A DNA stretch of 48,005 bases. Source: a virus. The position numbers and the translations under genes were made by a program. Location of the stretch: positions 1 to 48,005 of the IMG/VR virus record IMGVR_UViG_3300036857_000362; one strand, written 5' to 3'. Positions 6,455 to 13,285 of this stretch are shown here, one piece after another. Within the stretch, counting starts at the first letter, position 1. Every line of letters starts with the position of its first letter. Below the pieces are notes generated by a model. That model had not been told where the DNA came from and searched no databases. It saw only the letters and a program-made list of their open reading frames with translations.

Positions 6455-6745
6455 ATGTCAGCCGAATGGCTTGACAGGTCGCAGTTCCACGAGGTCGCCG
6501 AGGCGATCAAGATCTCGACCGACCAGGTGATCAGCGTCGCACCGGCGCTGCTCGTCACCTATTCGGCCGGGTTCAGCCCGGACGATCGCGTGTTCGCTGC
6601 CACGCTCTCCCGCAATCCCGCCGACGGCGTGTTCGCGGTGCTGACCCGGCGCGTGCTCTGCACGGTCGGCGAGTGGGAGCGCGACATGCGCCAGTCGCTC
6701 GACGAACTACTCGGCGAGCCGCTGGAGGACGACGACGATGCCTGA
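6455..6745 (+). CDS. Hypothetical protein (96 aa)
   Basis: ATG at 6455, GGAAGGAGC 6 nt upstream; an in-frame ATG at 6350 would read through the double hairpin and is unlikely. The protein starts MSAEWLDRSQFHEVAEAIK, has a mixed alpha/beta middle and ends in an acidic run (LEDDDDA). No family was recognised. Its end overlaps the next start by 8 nt. Confidence 0.75.
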   Translation: MSAEWLDRSQFHEVAEAIKISTDQVISVAPALLVTYSAGFSPDDRVFAATLSRNPADGVFAVLTRRVLCTVGEWERDMRQSLDELLGEPLEDDDDA

Positions 6746-6977
6746 CCGTTTCGGGTTCACCTGGCCGTTCCGGGACGGTACGATCGTGTGCCTGACCTGC
6801 AACGAGCGCATGCTCGGCGCGTCCGAGAGCGTGCGGGAGCGCCACTTCCGCCAGCACGTCAAGGACGCCGAGCAGGCCCGCCGCAAGCAGCAGGCGGCAC
6901 AGCTACGCGAGGCGCGACGCCTGAAGGCGATGGCGGAGCGGGAGAACCGAACACTGGAGGAGCGCGGCCTGTACTGA
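6738..6977 (+). CDS. C2H2-type zinc-finger protein (79 aa)
   Basis: ATG at 6738 overlaps the upstream gene. Residues about 18-42 read CLTC, then 14 residues, then HFRQH: a C-x2-C-x14-H-x3-H arrangement like classical C2H2 fingers. The remainder is a basic helix rich in Arg, Lys, Gln and Ala. This looks like a small DNA- or RNA-binding protein. Translation is probably coupled to the preceding gene. Confidence 0.75.
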   Translation: MPDRFGFTWPFRDGTIVCLTCNERMLGASESVRERHFRQHVKDAEQARRKQQAAQLREARRLKAMAERENRTLEERGLY

Positions 6978-7002
6978 CCAGTCCCGACCGCGCCCCACCG
7001 AT

Positions 7003-7050
7003 GCCCCCGCGAGGGGGCGTCGTAACCCCCACCCGAACGGAAGGAGCATC
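7003..7050 (+). promoter_or_regulatory. Hairpin start-associated leader, copy 12
   Basis: GCCCCC (7003-7008), loop GCGA, GGGGGC (7013-7018), extendable to 8 bp, then GTCGTAACCCCCACCCGAACGG and AAGGAGCATC before the ATG at 7051. It is the last member of the family in this direction. Confidence 0.72.
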
Positions 7051-7275
7051 ATGGCACTGGTAGGCGTATCCGAGATCCACGAGCGCTTCGGGATCGACCG
7101 GATGCAGATCTCGCGACTGGTCAGAGCGGGCGACTTCCCGCCGCCGCTGGAAACGCTGTCGGCCGGGCGCATCTGGGATCTGACCGAGGTGCAGGAGGCG
7201 ATAGCCCGGCTGCGCCGGGAGCGTCGCGTCACGAAGGACGGCCGGATCATCCCGCGCCGGTTCATTGCAGCGTGA
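7051..7275 (+). CDS. Excisionase/AlpA-like HTH DNA-binding protein (74 aa)
   Basis: ATG at 7051 with AAGGAG 7 nt upstream. VGVSEIHERFGIDRMQISRL (residues 4-23) is a winged helix-turn-helix of the MerR/AlpA/excisionase type. GDFPPPLETLSAGRIWDL then forms the wing, where this family usually has FP.P...GR.W. Length is normal. No integrase was found in the window, so it is more likely a transcription regulator, perhaps of the divergent region just downstream, than a recombination directionality factor. Confidence 0.82.
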   Translation: MALVGVSEIHERFGIDRMQISRLVRAGDFPPPLETLSAGRIWDLTEVQEAIARLRRERRVTKDGRIIPRRFIAA

Positions 7276-7289
7276 GGAGTCTCTCTCCC

Positions 7290-7334
7290 CGTGGCCCCCG
7301 GGGGCGGTCGCTGTGCCGCCCCTAGGGGGCCACG
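7290..7334. terminator. Bidirectional terminator between convergent genes
   Basis: CGTGGCCCCC (7290-7299) pairs perfectly with GGGGGCCACG (7325-7334), and inside it GGGGCGG (7301-7307) pairs with CCGCCCC (7316-7322). The 17-bp composite stem sits between the stop of the rightward HTH gene and the stop of the leftward gene. There is no T-tract on either side. Confidence 0.75.
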
Positions 7335-7338
7335 AGCC

Positions 7339-7782
<444 letters not shown>

Positions 7783-8082
7783 CGGTTCTCCTCCCGATGC
7801 GTAGGTTCCGGGAGCGTACCGCGTCTATCGGATAGGGGAAGGCGGACGGGCTGGCGGCCCAGCCCGGGCCTCCCCCGGGACAAGTGTGCGCCGATCGCCG
7901 CCTGGTCGTGGGAACAGAACGAGGGCCGTAGCGGAGGCGTCAACCACGCTACGACCCTCGGTTCAGTTTTCGCCATCCGCCGGGATGAACACCGGTTGAC
8001 CGGCGCCGCCCGAGGTGCGAAGATGGCCGCTCGCAATTACGACCAGGAGAGATCGTTGCAGGTCTAAAAGGAGGCGTCAACC
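7783..8082. promoter_or_regulatory. Divergent intergenic control region
   Basis: About 300 nt without a gene lie between the leftward Pro/Glu-rich gene and the rightward replication block. It contains GGGCT/AGCCC and CCCGGG/CCCGGG hairpins near 7848-7880, a two-part terminator-like hairpin at 7920-7960, a possible rightward promoter TTGACC (7996-8001) with GAAGAT (8019-8024) 17 nt apart, and AAAGGAGG at 8067-8074. A leftward promoter must also lie here but I could not fix it. Confidence 0.5.
7920..7970 (+). terminator. Rho-independent terminator-like hairpin with T-tract
   Basis: CGAGGG (7920-7925) pairs with CCCTCG (7955-7960), and GTAGCG (7928-7933) with CGCTAC (7947-7952), followed by GTTCAGTTTT. 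No rightward gene precedes it within 640 nt. It may therefore end a short rightward transcript or attenuate transcription into the replication block. Confidence 0.55.
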
Positions 8083-8400
8083 GTGACCAGCAGTGACCAG
8101 CGTGCCCCAGCGTACGGGCCGTCCTACCGCGAGGTGTCGCGGCTGATCGGGATGGACTGGGAGGAGTACCTGGCGGGCTTAGACCAGTATGCCCAGAAGG
8201 TCGCCGACGATTCGGCCCGCCGGGTCGGCAAGGCGATGGCTCTCTCCCCGAACGTGTGGGTCTGTGACGCGCTGCTGCGCGGCGAGAGGGTGCCGTGGCA
8301 GGCGCTCGACTACTTCGCCGGGGAACGCTACGGGCTGCGTGAGCGCCATCCTGACGGCCGCTACACGCTCGACAGCTTCAACGACATCCCGGCGCCCTGA
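8083..8400 (+). CDS. Hypothetical protein before the RepA-like ATPase (105 aa)
   Basis: GTG at 8083, AAAGGAGG 8 nt upstream. The N-terminal half (YREVSRLIGMDWEEYLAGLD) is helical and the C-terminal half is basic/aromatic. The TGA overlaps the ATG of the ATPase by one base, so the two are coupled, and its small size and place suggest a DNA-binding or loader partner of that protein. No family was recognised. Confidence 0.78.
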   Translation: MTSSDQRAPAYGPSYREVSRLIGMDWEEYLAGLDQYAQKVADDSARRVGKAMALSPNVWVCDALLRGERVPWQALDYFAGERYGLRERHPDGRYTLDSFNDIPAP

Positions 8401-9668
8401 TGGACGCCCCTCCGAACTGGGGCGGCTTCCAGCAGTCACCGAACGGAAAGCTCGAAAGCTTCGACGGCTTCGCCCCGATCCAACCGAAGTTCGTAGAACG
8501 ACCGCTGCTCCAGGCGGGAACGTTCCACCTGCTCGCCGGGCGCCCCTCAGTCGGCAAAGGCGCCCTGTGCGCCCGCTGGCTCGCCCGCTGCACGAACGGG
8601 AGCCTGTACGGGGAGCCGCGCAGAGGATTCTGGCTGTCGAGCGAGGAGGATCCGAGCATGGATCTCCGGCCCCGGCTCGACGTCGCCGGAGCCGACCCGC
8701 ACGAGGTCATCCAGATCCCGAACAGCTTCCAGCTACCCAGAGACATCCCCTGGCTGAAAGACGCGATCGGCCGGATCGGGAACGTGGGGCTGGTGGTGCT
8801 CGACCCGCTCGCCAACCACATCGGCGGCACCAACTCGAACGCCGACGAGGAGGTGCGCGCGATACTCCAACCGCTCGCCGAGCTAGCCGGGACGCTGAAC
8901 ATCCCGATCGTCGGCGTCCGCCACGTCTCGACGAAGGAGGCGCGCGGCGCGTTCCTGGCGCGCGTGCTCGGCTCGACGGCCTGGATCGGCGTGCCGCGCG
9001 TCGTGCTCGGCGCGGCCAAGGACGCCGAGGGGGACGTCCATGTGCGCGCGATCAAGGGGAACCGCGTCCGGGACGAGGACGCCGGGGTGCGGTTCGAGTT
9101 GCAGGGCATGCCATACCTGGACTGGGACGAGACGGTGGTGGCCGCGGTCGAATCCGGCGAGTCGCTCGTAGACATCGACGGGCTGCTCGCGTACGAGAAG
9201 GAGAAGACCCCTCCCGGCCTGAAGCGGAAGACGCTGGCGACGCTCGTGCGGGTGCTGCGCGAGCATGGCGGCGAGATGGAGTCGGACGCGCTGCACACCG
9301 AGGTGGCGCTGCGGGTGGGCCTGAAGGCGTCGACCGTGAAGGACTACCGCTTCGAGCTTGTGAAGTGGGGGTGGGTTGTGGCGTTCCCGGAGCGCGACAG
9401 CGTGATCAAGAAGTGGAAGGTGCGCCTCGCGAACTCCGCCCCGTACAACCACGATCTCGAAGCCGCCATCGAGAACGCCCTCGCGCGCGCGCGCGCGCGG
9501 GAAGACACCCCTACTACCTCTCTTGCTGAAATCTACTCAGATGTGAGTCTGAGTGACTCAAGAGAGGTAGAGGAGGTGTCTACGCGCGCGCGCGAGGACG
9601 AAGCAGTGCTCGACATGCTCACGCTCGACTTCGCCCCCAACCCCATCGACCGACAGGAGGACGAATGA
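8400..9668 (+). CDS. RepA-like replicative ATPase/helicase, AAA_25 type (422 aa)
   Basis: ATG at 8400 is coupled to the upstream TGA. Residues 44-53 read AGRPSVGKGA, a Walker A loop with Gly in place of the usual Ser/Thr after Lys. SSEEDP (about 80) and LVVLDPL (about 130) match the sensor and Walker B strands of RecA-fold RepA/AAA_25 proteins. Residues 265-345 look like a winged helix. The family contains plasmid and phage hexameric helicases and replication initiators. The last 60 codons contain a large inverted repeat, and the protein there is low-complexity (LARARARED). With no phage polymerase present, this is probably the main replication protein. Confidence 0.85.
   Translation: MDAPPNWGGFQQSPNGKLESFDGFAPIQPKFVERPLLQAGTFHLLAGRPSVGKGALCARWLARCTNGSLYGEPRRGFWLSSEEDPSMDLRPRLDVAGADPHEVIQIPNSFQLPRDIPWLKDAIGRIGNVGLVVLDPLANHIGGTNSNADEEVRAILQPLAELAGTLNIPIVGVRHVSTKEARGAFLARVLGSTAWIGVPRVVLGAAKDAEGDVHVRAIKGNRVRDEDAGVRFELQGMPYLDWDETVVAAVESGESLVDIDGLLAYEKEKTPPGLKRKTLATLVRVLREHGGEMESDALHTEVALRVGLKASTVKDYRFELVKWGWVVAFPERDSVIKKWKVRLANSAPYNHDLEAAIENALARARAREDTPTTSLAEIYSDVSLSDSREVEEVSTRAREDEAVLDMLTLDFAPNPIDRQEDE
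9482..9594. repeat. Large inverted repeat inside the ATPase gene; replication-origin candidate
   Basis: The left arm holds (CG)9 at 9482-9499, GACACC (9504-9509) and TACCTCTCTTG (9515-9525). The right arm holds the complements CAAGAGAGGTA (9559-9569), GGTGTC (9575-9580) and (CG)6 at 9583-9594. The loop is AT-richer and carries four TGAGT/ACTCA pentamers (9535, 9544, 9550, 9556), including the palindrome TGAGTGACTCA (9550-9560). The arrangement of cruciform arms, iteron-like pentamers and a position inside the initiator gene resembles lambda-type origins inside gene O. Confidence 0.6.
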
Positions 9669-9982
9669 CCCATCACGACGGCCACGACCACAACGACTTC
9701 CTCTTCGTCAACATCGACCGCATCCGAGCCGTCCAACTCCCGGACGGATGGCACAAGGTCGGTGGGGTCGGACTCACCCCCGTCCGGGTGGGATGCCACT
9801 GCGAGCACGGAGACTTCACCACCGAGAAGGACGGCGTCGTGCTGTTGATCTGGGACGAGGACGCCGACGACGAGATGGAGATCTACGTCAGCCTCCAAGA
9901 CGTGATCGCCGTCAAGGCGTACAAGGCGGACGATCCTCGCGGCCAGAGATGGGTGCCGGACGAGAGCGAGGCCACCGAATGA
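9665..9982 (+). CDS. Hypothetical acidic protein (105 aa)
   Basis: ATG at 9665 overlaps the ATPase stop (ATGA); ACAGGAGGACGA upstream is a good ribosome site. After a His/Asp-rich start (MTHHDGHDHNDF) the protein is beta-rich, with GCHCEHGDFTTEKDGVVLL near the middle, and its C-terminal half is acidic. No family was recognised. Its stop overlaps the next ATG, so it belongs to the replication operon. Confidence 0.78.
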   Translation: MTHHDGHDHNDFLFVNIDRIRAVQLPDGWHKVGGVGLTPVRVGCHCEHGDFTTEKDGVVLLIWDEDADDEMEIYVSLQDVIAVKAYKADDPRGQRWVPDESEATE

Positions 9983-10401
9983 TCTGCCACGTCTGCAACG
10001 AGACGCTCGACGAGAAGGAGCCGTACTGGCGCCAGGTGATCGGCTGGGAGGAGCCGCGCCAGGGCGGCGGCGCCAACCAGATCCACGAGCGGAAGCTCAC
10101 CGGCCCGCGCGCACACCCCGCCTGCATCAAAGGCCTCTCGGTGACCCCGCAGACGATCCAGGAGCGCCGCTACCGGGAGATGATGGGCGCCGAGGCTGCC
10201 GAACGCCAGGTTCAGGCGGCGAAGCTGGAGCGGGGCGCCTGCGTCTGCCCGTCCGGGAAAGGCAGGACGGTGAAGCTCCGCGGCGTCTTCCGCACCGTCC
10301 ACCCGCGCGGCTGCCCGAAATGGAAGCCGTGGCACGACGAGGTCTGGGCTGAGGTCGCCGAGCGCGAGCAGGCGACGAAGGCGTTCACGTCCGGTGGGTA
10401 A
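9979..10401 (+). CDS. Zinc-binding hypothetical protein (140 aa)
   Basis: ATG at 9979 overlaps the previous stop (ATGA). It opens with MICHVCNETLDEKEPYW, a CxxC knuckle, has HPAC around residue 47 that could complete the first site, and a second Cys set, ACVC, near residue 89 with RGCPKW near 112. The fold resembles a double zinc-binding protein that could bind nucleic acid. No family was named. A GTG-started gene overlaps its last 8 nt. Confidence 0.78.
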   Translation: MICHVCNETLDEKEPYWRQVIGWEEPRQGGGANQIHERKLTGPRAHPACIKGLSVTPQTIQERRYREMMGAEAAERQVQAAKLERGACVCPSGKGRTVKLRGVFRTVHPRGCPKWKPWHDEVWAEVAEREQATKAFTSGG

Positions 10402-10663
10402 GCGGATCGAGTGGCCGCGCCGGAGCGGCCGCTTCGCCGACTACGACGACTACGAGCTTGCGATGGTGCGAGAGCTTCTCAACTCCGGCAAGCGGGGCGT
10501 CCACCTGGAGGTCGAGTTGATCCACGCGTTCAAGGTCGAGTTCCCCGGGGCGCGCTTCGTTCCGCCCGAGAGGTTGGCTCGACGCCATCCGGCCGGTGGC
10601 ATAGAATCACCACAACCGTTCCCGGCCGACACGGCCGGTACCCAAACCTTGGAGGACACATGA
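10394..10663 (+). CDS. Basic hypothetical protein (89 aa)
   Basis: GTG at 10394 overlaps the end of the previous gene by 8 nt; the TGA overlaps the next ATG (ATGA). The N-terminal 55 residues are basic and helical (GRFADYDDYELAMVRELLNS). The last 25 residues look disordered and are encoded across a promoter-like element and a hairpin for the following gene, so the true C-terminus could be under regulatory rather than protein constraint. Confidence 0.65.
   Translation: MGKRIEWPRRSGRFADYDDYELAMVRELLNSGKRGVHLEVELIHAFKVEFPGARFVPPERLARRHPAGGIESPQPFPADTAGTQTLEDT
10578..10638 (+). promoter_or_regulatory. Candidate internal promoter and leader hairpin
   Basis: TCGACG, a 17-nt spacer and TAGAAT (in GGTGGCATAGAATC) make a plausible sigma-70-type promoter within the end of the preceding gene. 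The hairpin CCGGCC (10622-10627), GACAC loop, GGCCGG (10633-10638) lies just before the GGAGG of the gene at 10660. Confidence 0.45.
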
Positions 10664-11373
10664 GCATGATGGGTGGTTACCCGCAACCGTCTGCGCCCAC
10701 TGACCGCGAGATCGTCGGACAACTGGTTGGCTACGAGTCGCGCAACAACGGCTGGATGCGCTTCGCGATCATGGAGCCTGGCCGCCAATATGCCGTCAAG
10801 GTCGACACGAAAAAAACCGATGTCATCAACGCCGCAATGGCGCTCGGCGGCCAGACGGTGGTAGCGCAGATCCGCGAGCAGCAGTCGGACACGATCAACC
10901 CGCACACCAACCAGCCGTACACGAACCGCTACTTGAACCAGATCGCGATGGCGGGGATGCAGCCTCAGCCTCAGACGCAGCCCCAGCAGCCGCAGCAGCA
11001 GACGTGGGGGCAGCCGACGCCGCAGCCGACCCCGCAGCCGCAGCCGCAGCAGGAGGCGAACTGGGGGCTTACAGGGGCCGAGAAGGACTTGGACATTCAC
11101 CGGCAGGTGGCGTGGAAGTGCGCCTGCTTCCTCGCCGCCGGAGGGGTGATCGAGACGAACCCTGTCTCGCTCGTCGAGGCGGCCGAGGTGGCGATGGCCT
11201 ACTTCACCTACGGGCCGCTCCGGTTCGGGGTGACCGCGTTCGACGTCGGCTCGCCCGCCGGGAACGGCGCCGCCCCCCAGCAGCCGCAGCAGCAGGACGG
11301 GGCGGCGTGCCCGGACTGCGGCTACCCGTACCCGCAGCACGCGTACGGGTGCCCGCGCGGCGACCAGACATGA
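10660..11373 (+). CDS. Gln/Pro-linker protein with zinc tail; ssDNA-binding-like candidate (237 aa)
   Basis: ATG at 10660, GGAGG 5-9 nt upstream. Residues 10-85 are a small beta-rich domain (REIVGQLVGYESRNNGWMRF, then TVVAQIRE) that could be an OB fold. Residues 93-130 are a Gln/Pro linker. Residues 135-195 are a helical domain (ECG-free, with WKCACFLAAGG), and the C-terminus CPDCGYPYPQHAYGC is a zinc knuckle. An OB-like head plus flexible linker near the helicase suggests a single-strand-binding or recombination-mediator role; this is inference. It has its own promoter-like element and leader hairpin. Confidence 0.7.
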   Translation: MSMMGGYPQPSAPTDREIVGQLVGYESRNNGWMRFAIMEPGRQYAVKVDTKKTDVINAAMALGGQTVVAQIREQQSDTINPHTNQPYTNRYLNQIAMAGMQPQPQTQPQQPQQQTWGQPTPQPTPQPQPQQEANWGLTGAEKDLDIHRQVAWKCACFLAAGGVIETNPVSLVEAAEVAMAYFTYGPLRFGVTAFDVGSPAGNGAAPQQPQQQDGAACPDCGYPYPQHAYGCPRGDQT

Positions 11374-11576
11374 CCTCGATCTGGGTGGTTGTTCGTTCGC
11401 GCCGGGACAAGCGGACGATCCGCGGCTGGTGGACGGTCGACGTCGAGTTGTTCAAGACCCGGGACGAGGCGTTCGACCGGGCCGACGCGCTTCGCGAGTC
11501 GAGGCCGAAGGACTGGGTGGACGTCCAGCAGGCGGACTCGAAGGACTGGGTGGAAGTTCAGCGGGCGGCCTCGTGA
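11370..11576 (+). CDS. Small protein with a C-terminal tandem repeat (68 aa)
   Basis: ATG at 11370 overlaps the previous stop (ATGA). A basic beta-strand N-terminus (MTSIWVVVRSRRDKRTIRGW) is followed by two near-identical 11-residue units, KDWVDVQQADS and KDWVEVQRAAS. The repeat suggests recent duplication at the DNA level. Its stop TGA (11574-11576) is the first codon of an 11-bp direct repeat that flanks the HNH insertion. Confidence 0.75.
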   Translation: MTSIWVVVRSRRDKRTIRGWWTVDVELFKTRDEAFDRADALRESRPKDWVDVQQADSKDWVEVQRAAS

Positions 11577-11970
11577 GCGGCTTCACCGCGCTCAGAGATG
11601 CGCTGTGCTCGATCGAGGGCGAATGCTGGATCTGGAAAGGCCCGTACACGGGCGCCTACCCGCGCCTGACATTGAGCGGGGGCGATCCCGCCTATGTTCA
11701 CCGGCTGGTCTACGAGGCGGCGAAAGGGTCGATCCCGGAATGGCACGACATCCACCACGCCTGCGAGAACAAGGGCTGCGTAAACCCGGCACATCTTGTC
11801 GCCCTGACGCGACAGATTCACGCATCGCAACACCCGGGCACGCAGACGTATTGCCGTCGCGGACACCCCTTCACCGCCGAGAACAGCTATCTCAGTGGCG
11901 GTCGCCGCTGGTGCCGTCAGTGCAAACGCGAACGCGACCGGAAATACAGGGCGGCAGCATGAGCGGCTTC
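11563..11970. mobile_element. HNH insertion unit with direct repeats
   Basis: GGGCGGC-nnnn-TGAGCGGCTTC occurs at 11563-11584 and again at 11949-11970, 386 bp apart; 19 of 22 positions match, and the last 11 are identical. The interval holds only the HNH gene. The repeat recreates the start of the downstream nuclease gene, so the insertion would be silent. Confidence 0.6.
11573..11962 (+). CDS. HNH endonuclease, probable inserted homing-type gene (129 aa)
   Basis: GTG at 11573 (GTGA overlap). The protein has EGECWIWKG, then IHHACENKGCVNPAHLVALT (the HNH core: His-His, Asn, His with two structural Cys) and a C-terminal knuckle, CRRGHPFTAEN with CRQCKRERDRKYR. This is the HNH_3 layout common in free-standing phage homing endonucleases. 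The gene is bracketed by a 22-bp near-repeat (11563-11584 and 11949-11970), and both it and the next gene start with the codons for SGF, indicating insertion at the start of the downstream nuclease gene. Confidence 0.88.
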   Translation: MSGFTALRDALCSIEGECWIWKGPYTGAYPRLTLSGGDPAYVHRLVYEAAKGSIPEWHDIHHACENKGCVNPAHLVALTRQIHASQHPGTQTYCRRGHPFTAENSYLSGGRRWCRQCKRERDRKYRAAA

Positions 11971-12936
11971 GTTCTTCCTCCGCCCCCGCCCGAATTCAAA
12001 GTAATTCATCCGGCGAAATCCGAAGCATGGCTCGACGGATATATCGATCATTTCTCTGCAAGCAGCCTGCGAATGCTGAAGGTTTGTCCTGAACAATACC
12101 GTCAAAGATATATCCTCGGCCGCAAGGAGCGTCCCGGCGAGGCGCTCGTGCTCGGCTCCGCCGTCCACTCCGCGGTCGGGTTCAACCTGACCCAGAAGAT
12201 CGACTCGCACGAGGACTTGCCGTCAGCCGAGGTGGTCAGCTACTTCAACGACCACGCCTGGCCGGTCGCGGTCGAGCGCGACGGCGGCGAGGACGAGATC
12301 CGCTGGGACTCGAAGCCGGACACTGTCCGCTCCGACGGGGAACGCGTCACGGTCGGCTACCACGCTGTCGTCTGCCCGACGATCCAGCCGCTCGCGGTCG
12401 AGCGCCGCCTCGACTTCGTCGTCCCCGGCGTCCCCGTCCCGTTCATCGGCTACATCGACTTCGAGGAGCTAACCCACCAGGTCGACCTGAAGACGGGCAA
12501 GCAGGTGCAGCGGAAGCCGGACGCGAACTGGCGCTTCCAGGGAACGATCTACGCGGCATTCACCGGCAAGCCGACCCACTTCCATTCGATCTCGCGTGCG
12601 AAGACGCCGTCGATCGCGACCCCGCTGGACGCGCCGGAGATGGTCGTGTCGCCGCACTCCACCCAGGTGGCCGTCGTGGAACGGGTGCTCCGCGATTACG
12701 CCGCCCAGGTGGAGTGGTACTTCAACCGGTACGGGCCTGATGAGCCGTGGCCGACGAGCGGCCTGTACATGGACTACAAGGGCGGGGCGGCGTGCGGCTT
12801 CTGCGGCTACCGGAAATGGTGTGTCGCCTGGGAGCACGAGCGGGCGGTCGACACCGGCCTGCCCGACATTGACGGCAGCCCGATCGAGTGGCTGCCGCCC
12901 GTCCCGACAAACTTCAAGCCGGAGGAGACATCGTGA
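11959..12936 (+). CDS. Cas4-like PD-(D/E)XK nuclease with Fe-S cysteines (325 aa)
   Basis: ATG at 11959, overlapping the HNH stop. The nuclease core is visible as IGYIDFEE followed by HQVDLKTGK (about residues 155-180: D...DLK), with a downstream Gln-Tyr-type helix (FQGTIYAAFTG). Cys43 (LKVCPEQYR) plus CGFCGYRKWC (about 278-287) form the four-Cys Fe-S cluster typical of Cas4/AddB-type exonucleases. The role is probably DNA end-processing or recombination in replication. The first 50 codons use AAA, ATT, TAT, CAT and AGA far more than the rest, consistent with a foreign co-conversion tract next to the HNH gene. Confidence 0.88.
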   Translation: MSGFVLPPPPPEFKVIHPAKSEAWLDGYIDHFSASSLRMLKVCPEQYRQRYILGRKERPGEALVLGSAVHSAVGFNLTQKIDSHEDLPSAEVVSYFNDHAWPVAVERDGGEDEIRWDSKPDTVRSDGERVTVGYHAVVCPTIQPLAVERRLDFVVPGVPVPFIGYIDFEELTHQVDLKTGKQVQRKPDANWRFQGTIYAAFTGKPTHFHSISRAKTPSIATPLDAPEMVVSPHSTQVAVVERVLRDYAAQVEWYFNRYGPDEPWPTSGLYMDYKGGAACGFCGYRKWCVAWEHERAVDTGLPDIDGSPIEWLPPVPTNFKPEETS

Positions 12937-13085
12937 CCCAGCCTGTGTACATCACCGAGGACAGCCGCAACTACCGCGTGGTCGTCGACGGAACAGTCAT
13001 CCGCCGATTCATGAAGAAGACGTGGACGAAGCGCGAGGTGATCGCGTTCAGGCTCGGCTTCATACGAGGACTGAACGGCAAGTGA
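12933..13085 (+). CDS. Small basic protein (50 aa)
   Basis: GTG at 12933 overlaps the nuclease stop (GTGA). GGAGGAGAC upstream is the ribosome site. The protein reads VTQPVYITEDSRNYRVVVDG and then a basic helix with TKREVIAFRLGFIRGLNGK, perhaps a beta-hairpin plus helix that binds DNA. No family was recognised. It starts a run of seven overlapping small genes. Confidence 0.7.
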   Translation: MTQPVYITEDSRNYRVVVDGTVIRRFMKKTWTKREVIAFRLGFIRGLNGK

Positions 13086-13285
13086 GCGGCCACAAGGAAC
13101 TACGTGCCGCGCTGCCGCCCGGCTACCGGTTCCGCCCGGCGCGCAAGCATCTGCTCGTCGAAGACCCGGACGGGAACCTTGTCCGTTTCCCGGACGGGCG
13201 CCCGCTCGCCGTCTGCAAGGGCGGCAGGCCGAAACGGACGACGGTCGCGCATGTGCTCGGCCAGATCAAGGAACTGACCGGGTGA
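13082..13285 (+). CDS. Small basic protein (67 aa)
   Basis: GTG at 13082 overlaps the previous stop (GTGA). The sequence is Arg/Lys/Pro-rich (LPPGYRFRPARKHLLVEDPD, then GGRPKRTTVAHVL). It suggests a small beta-sheet or winged DNA-binding module, since PDGNLVRFPDGRPL alternates turns and strands. Its stop overlaps a 10-codon micro-ORF that leads to the next gene. Confidence 0.7.
   Translation: MSGHKELRAALPPGYRFRPARKHLLVEDPDGNLVRFPDGRPLAVCKGGRPKRTTVAHVLGQIKELTG

Noticed and set aside
7861-7990. tRNA-like sequence in the divergent region
   Set aside because: A GGTTC stretch and stems exist, but no cloverleaf with anticodon and acceptor pairing could be built. A terminator explains the stem.
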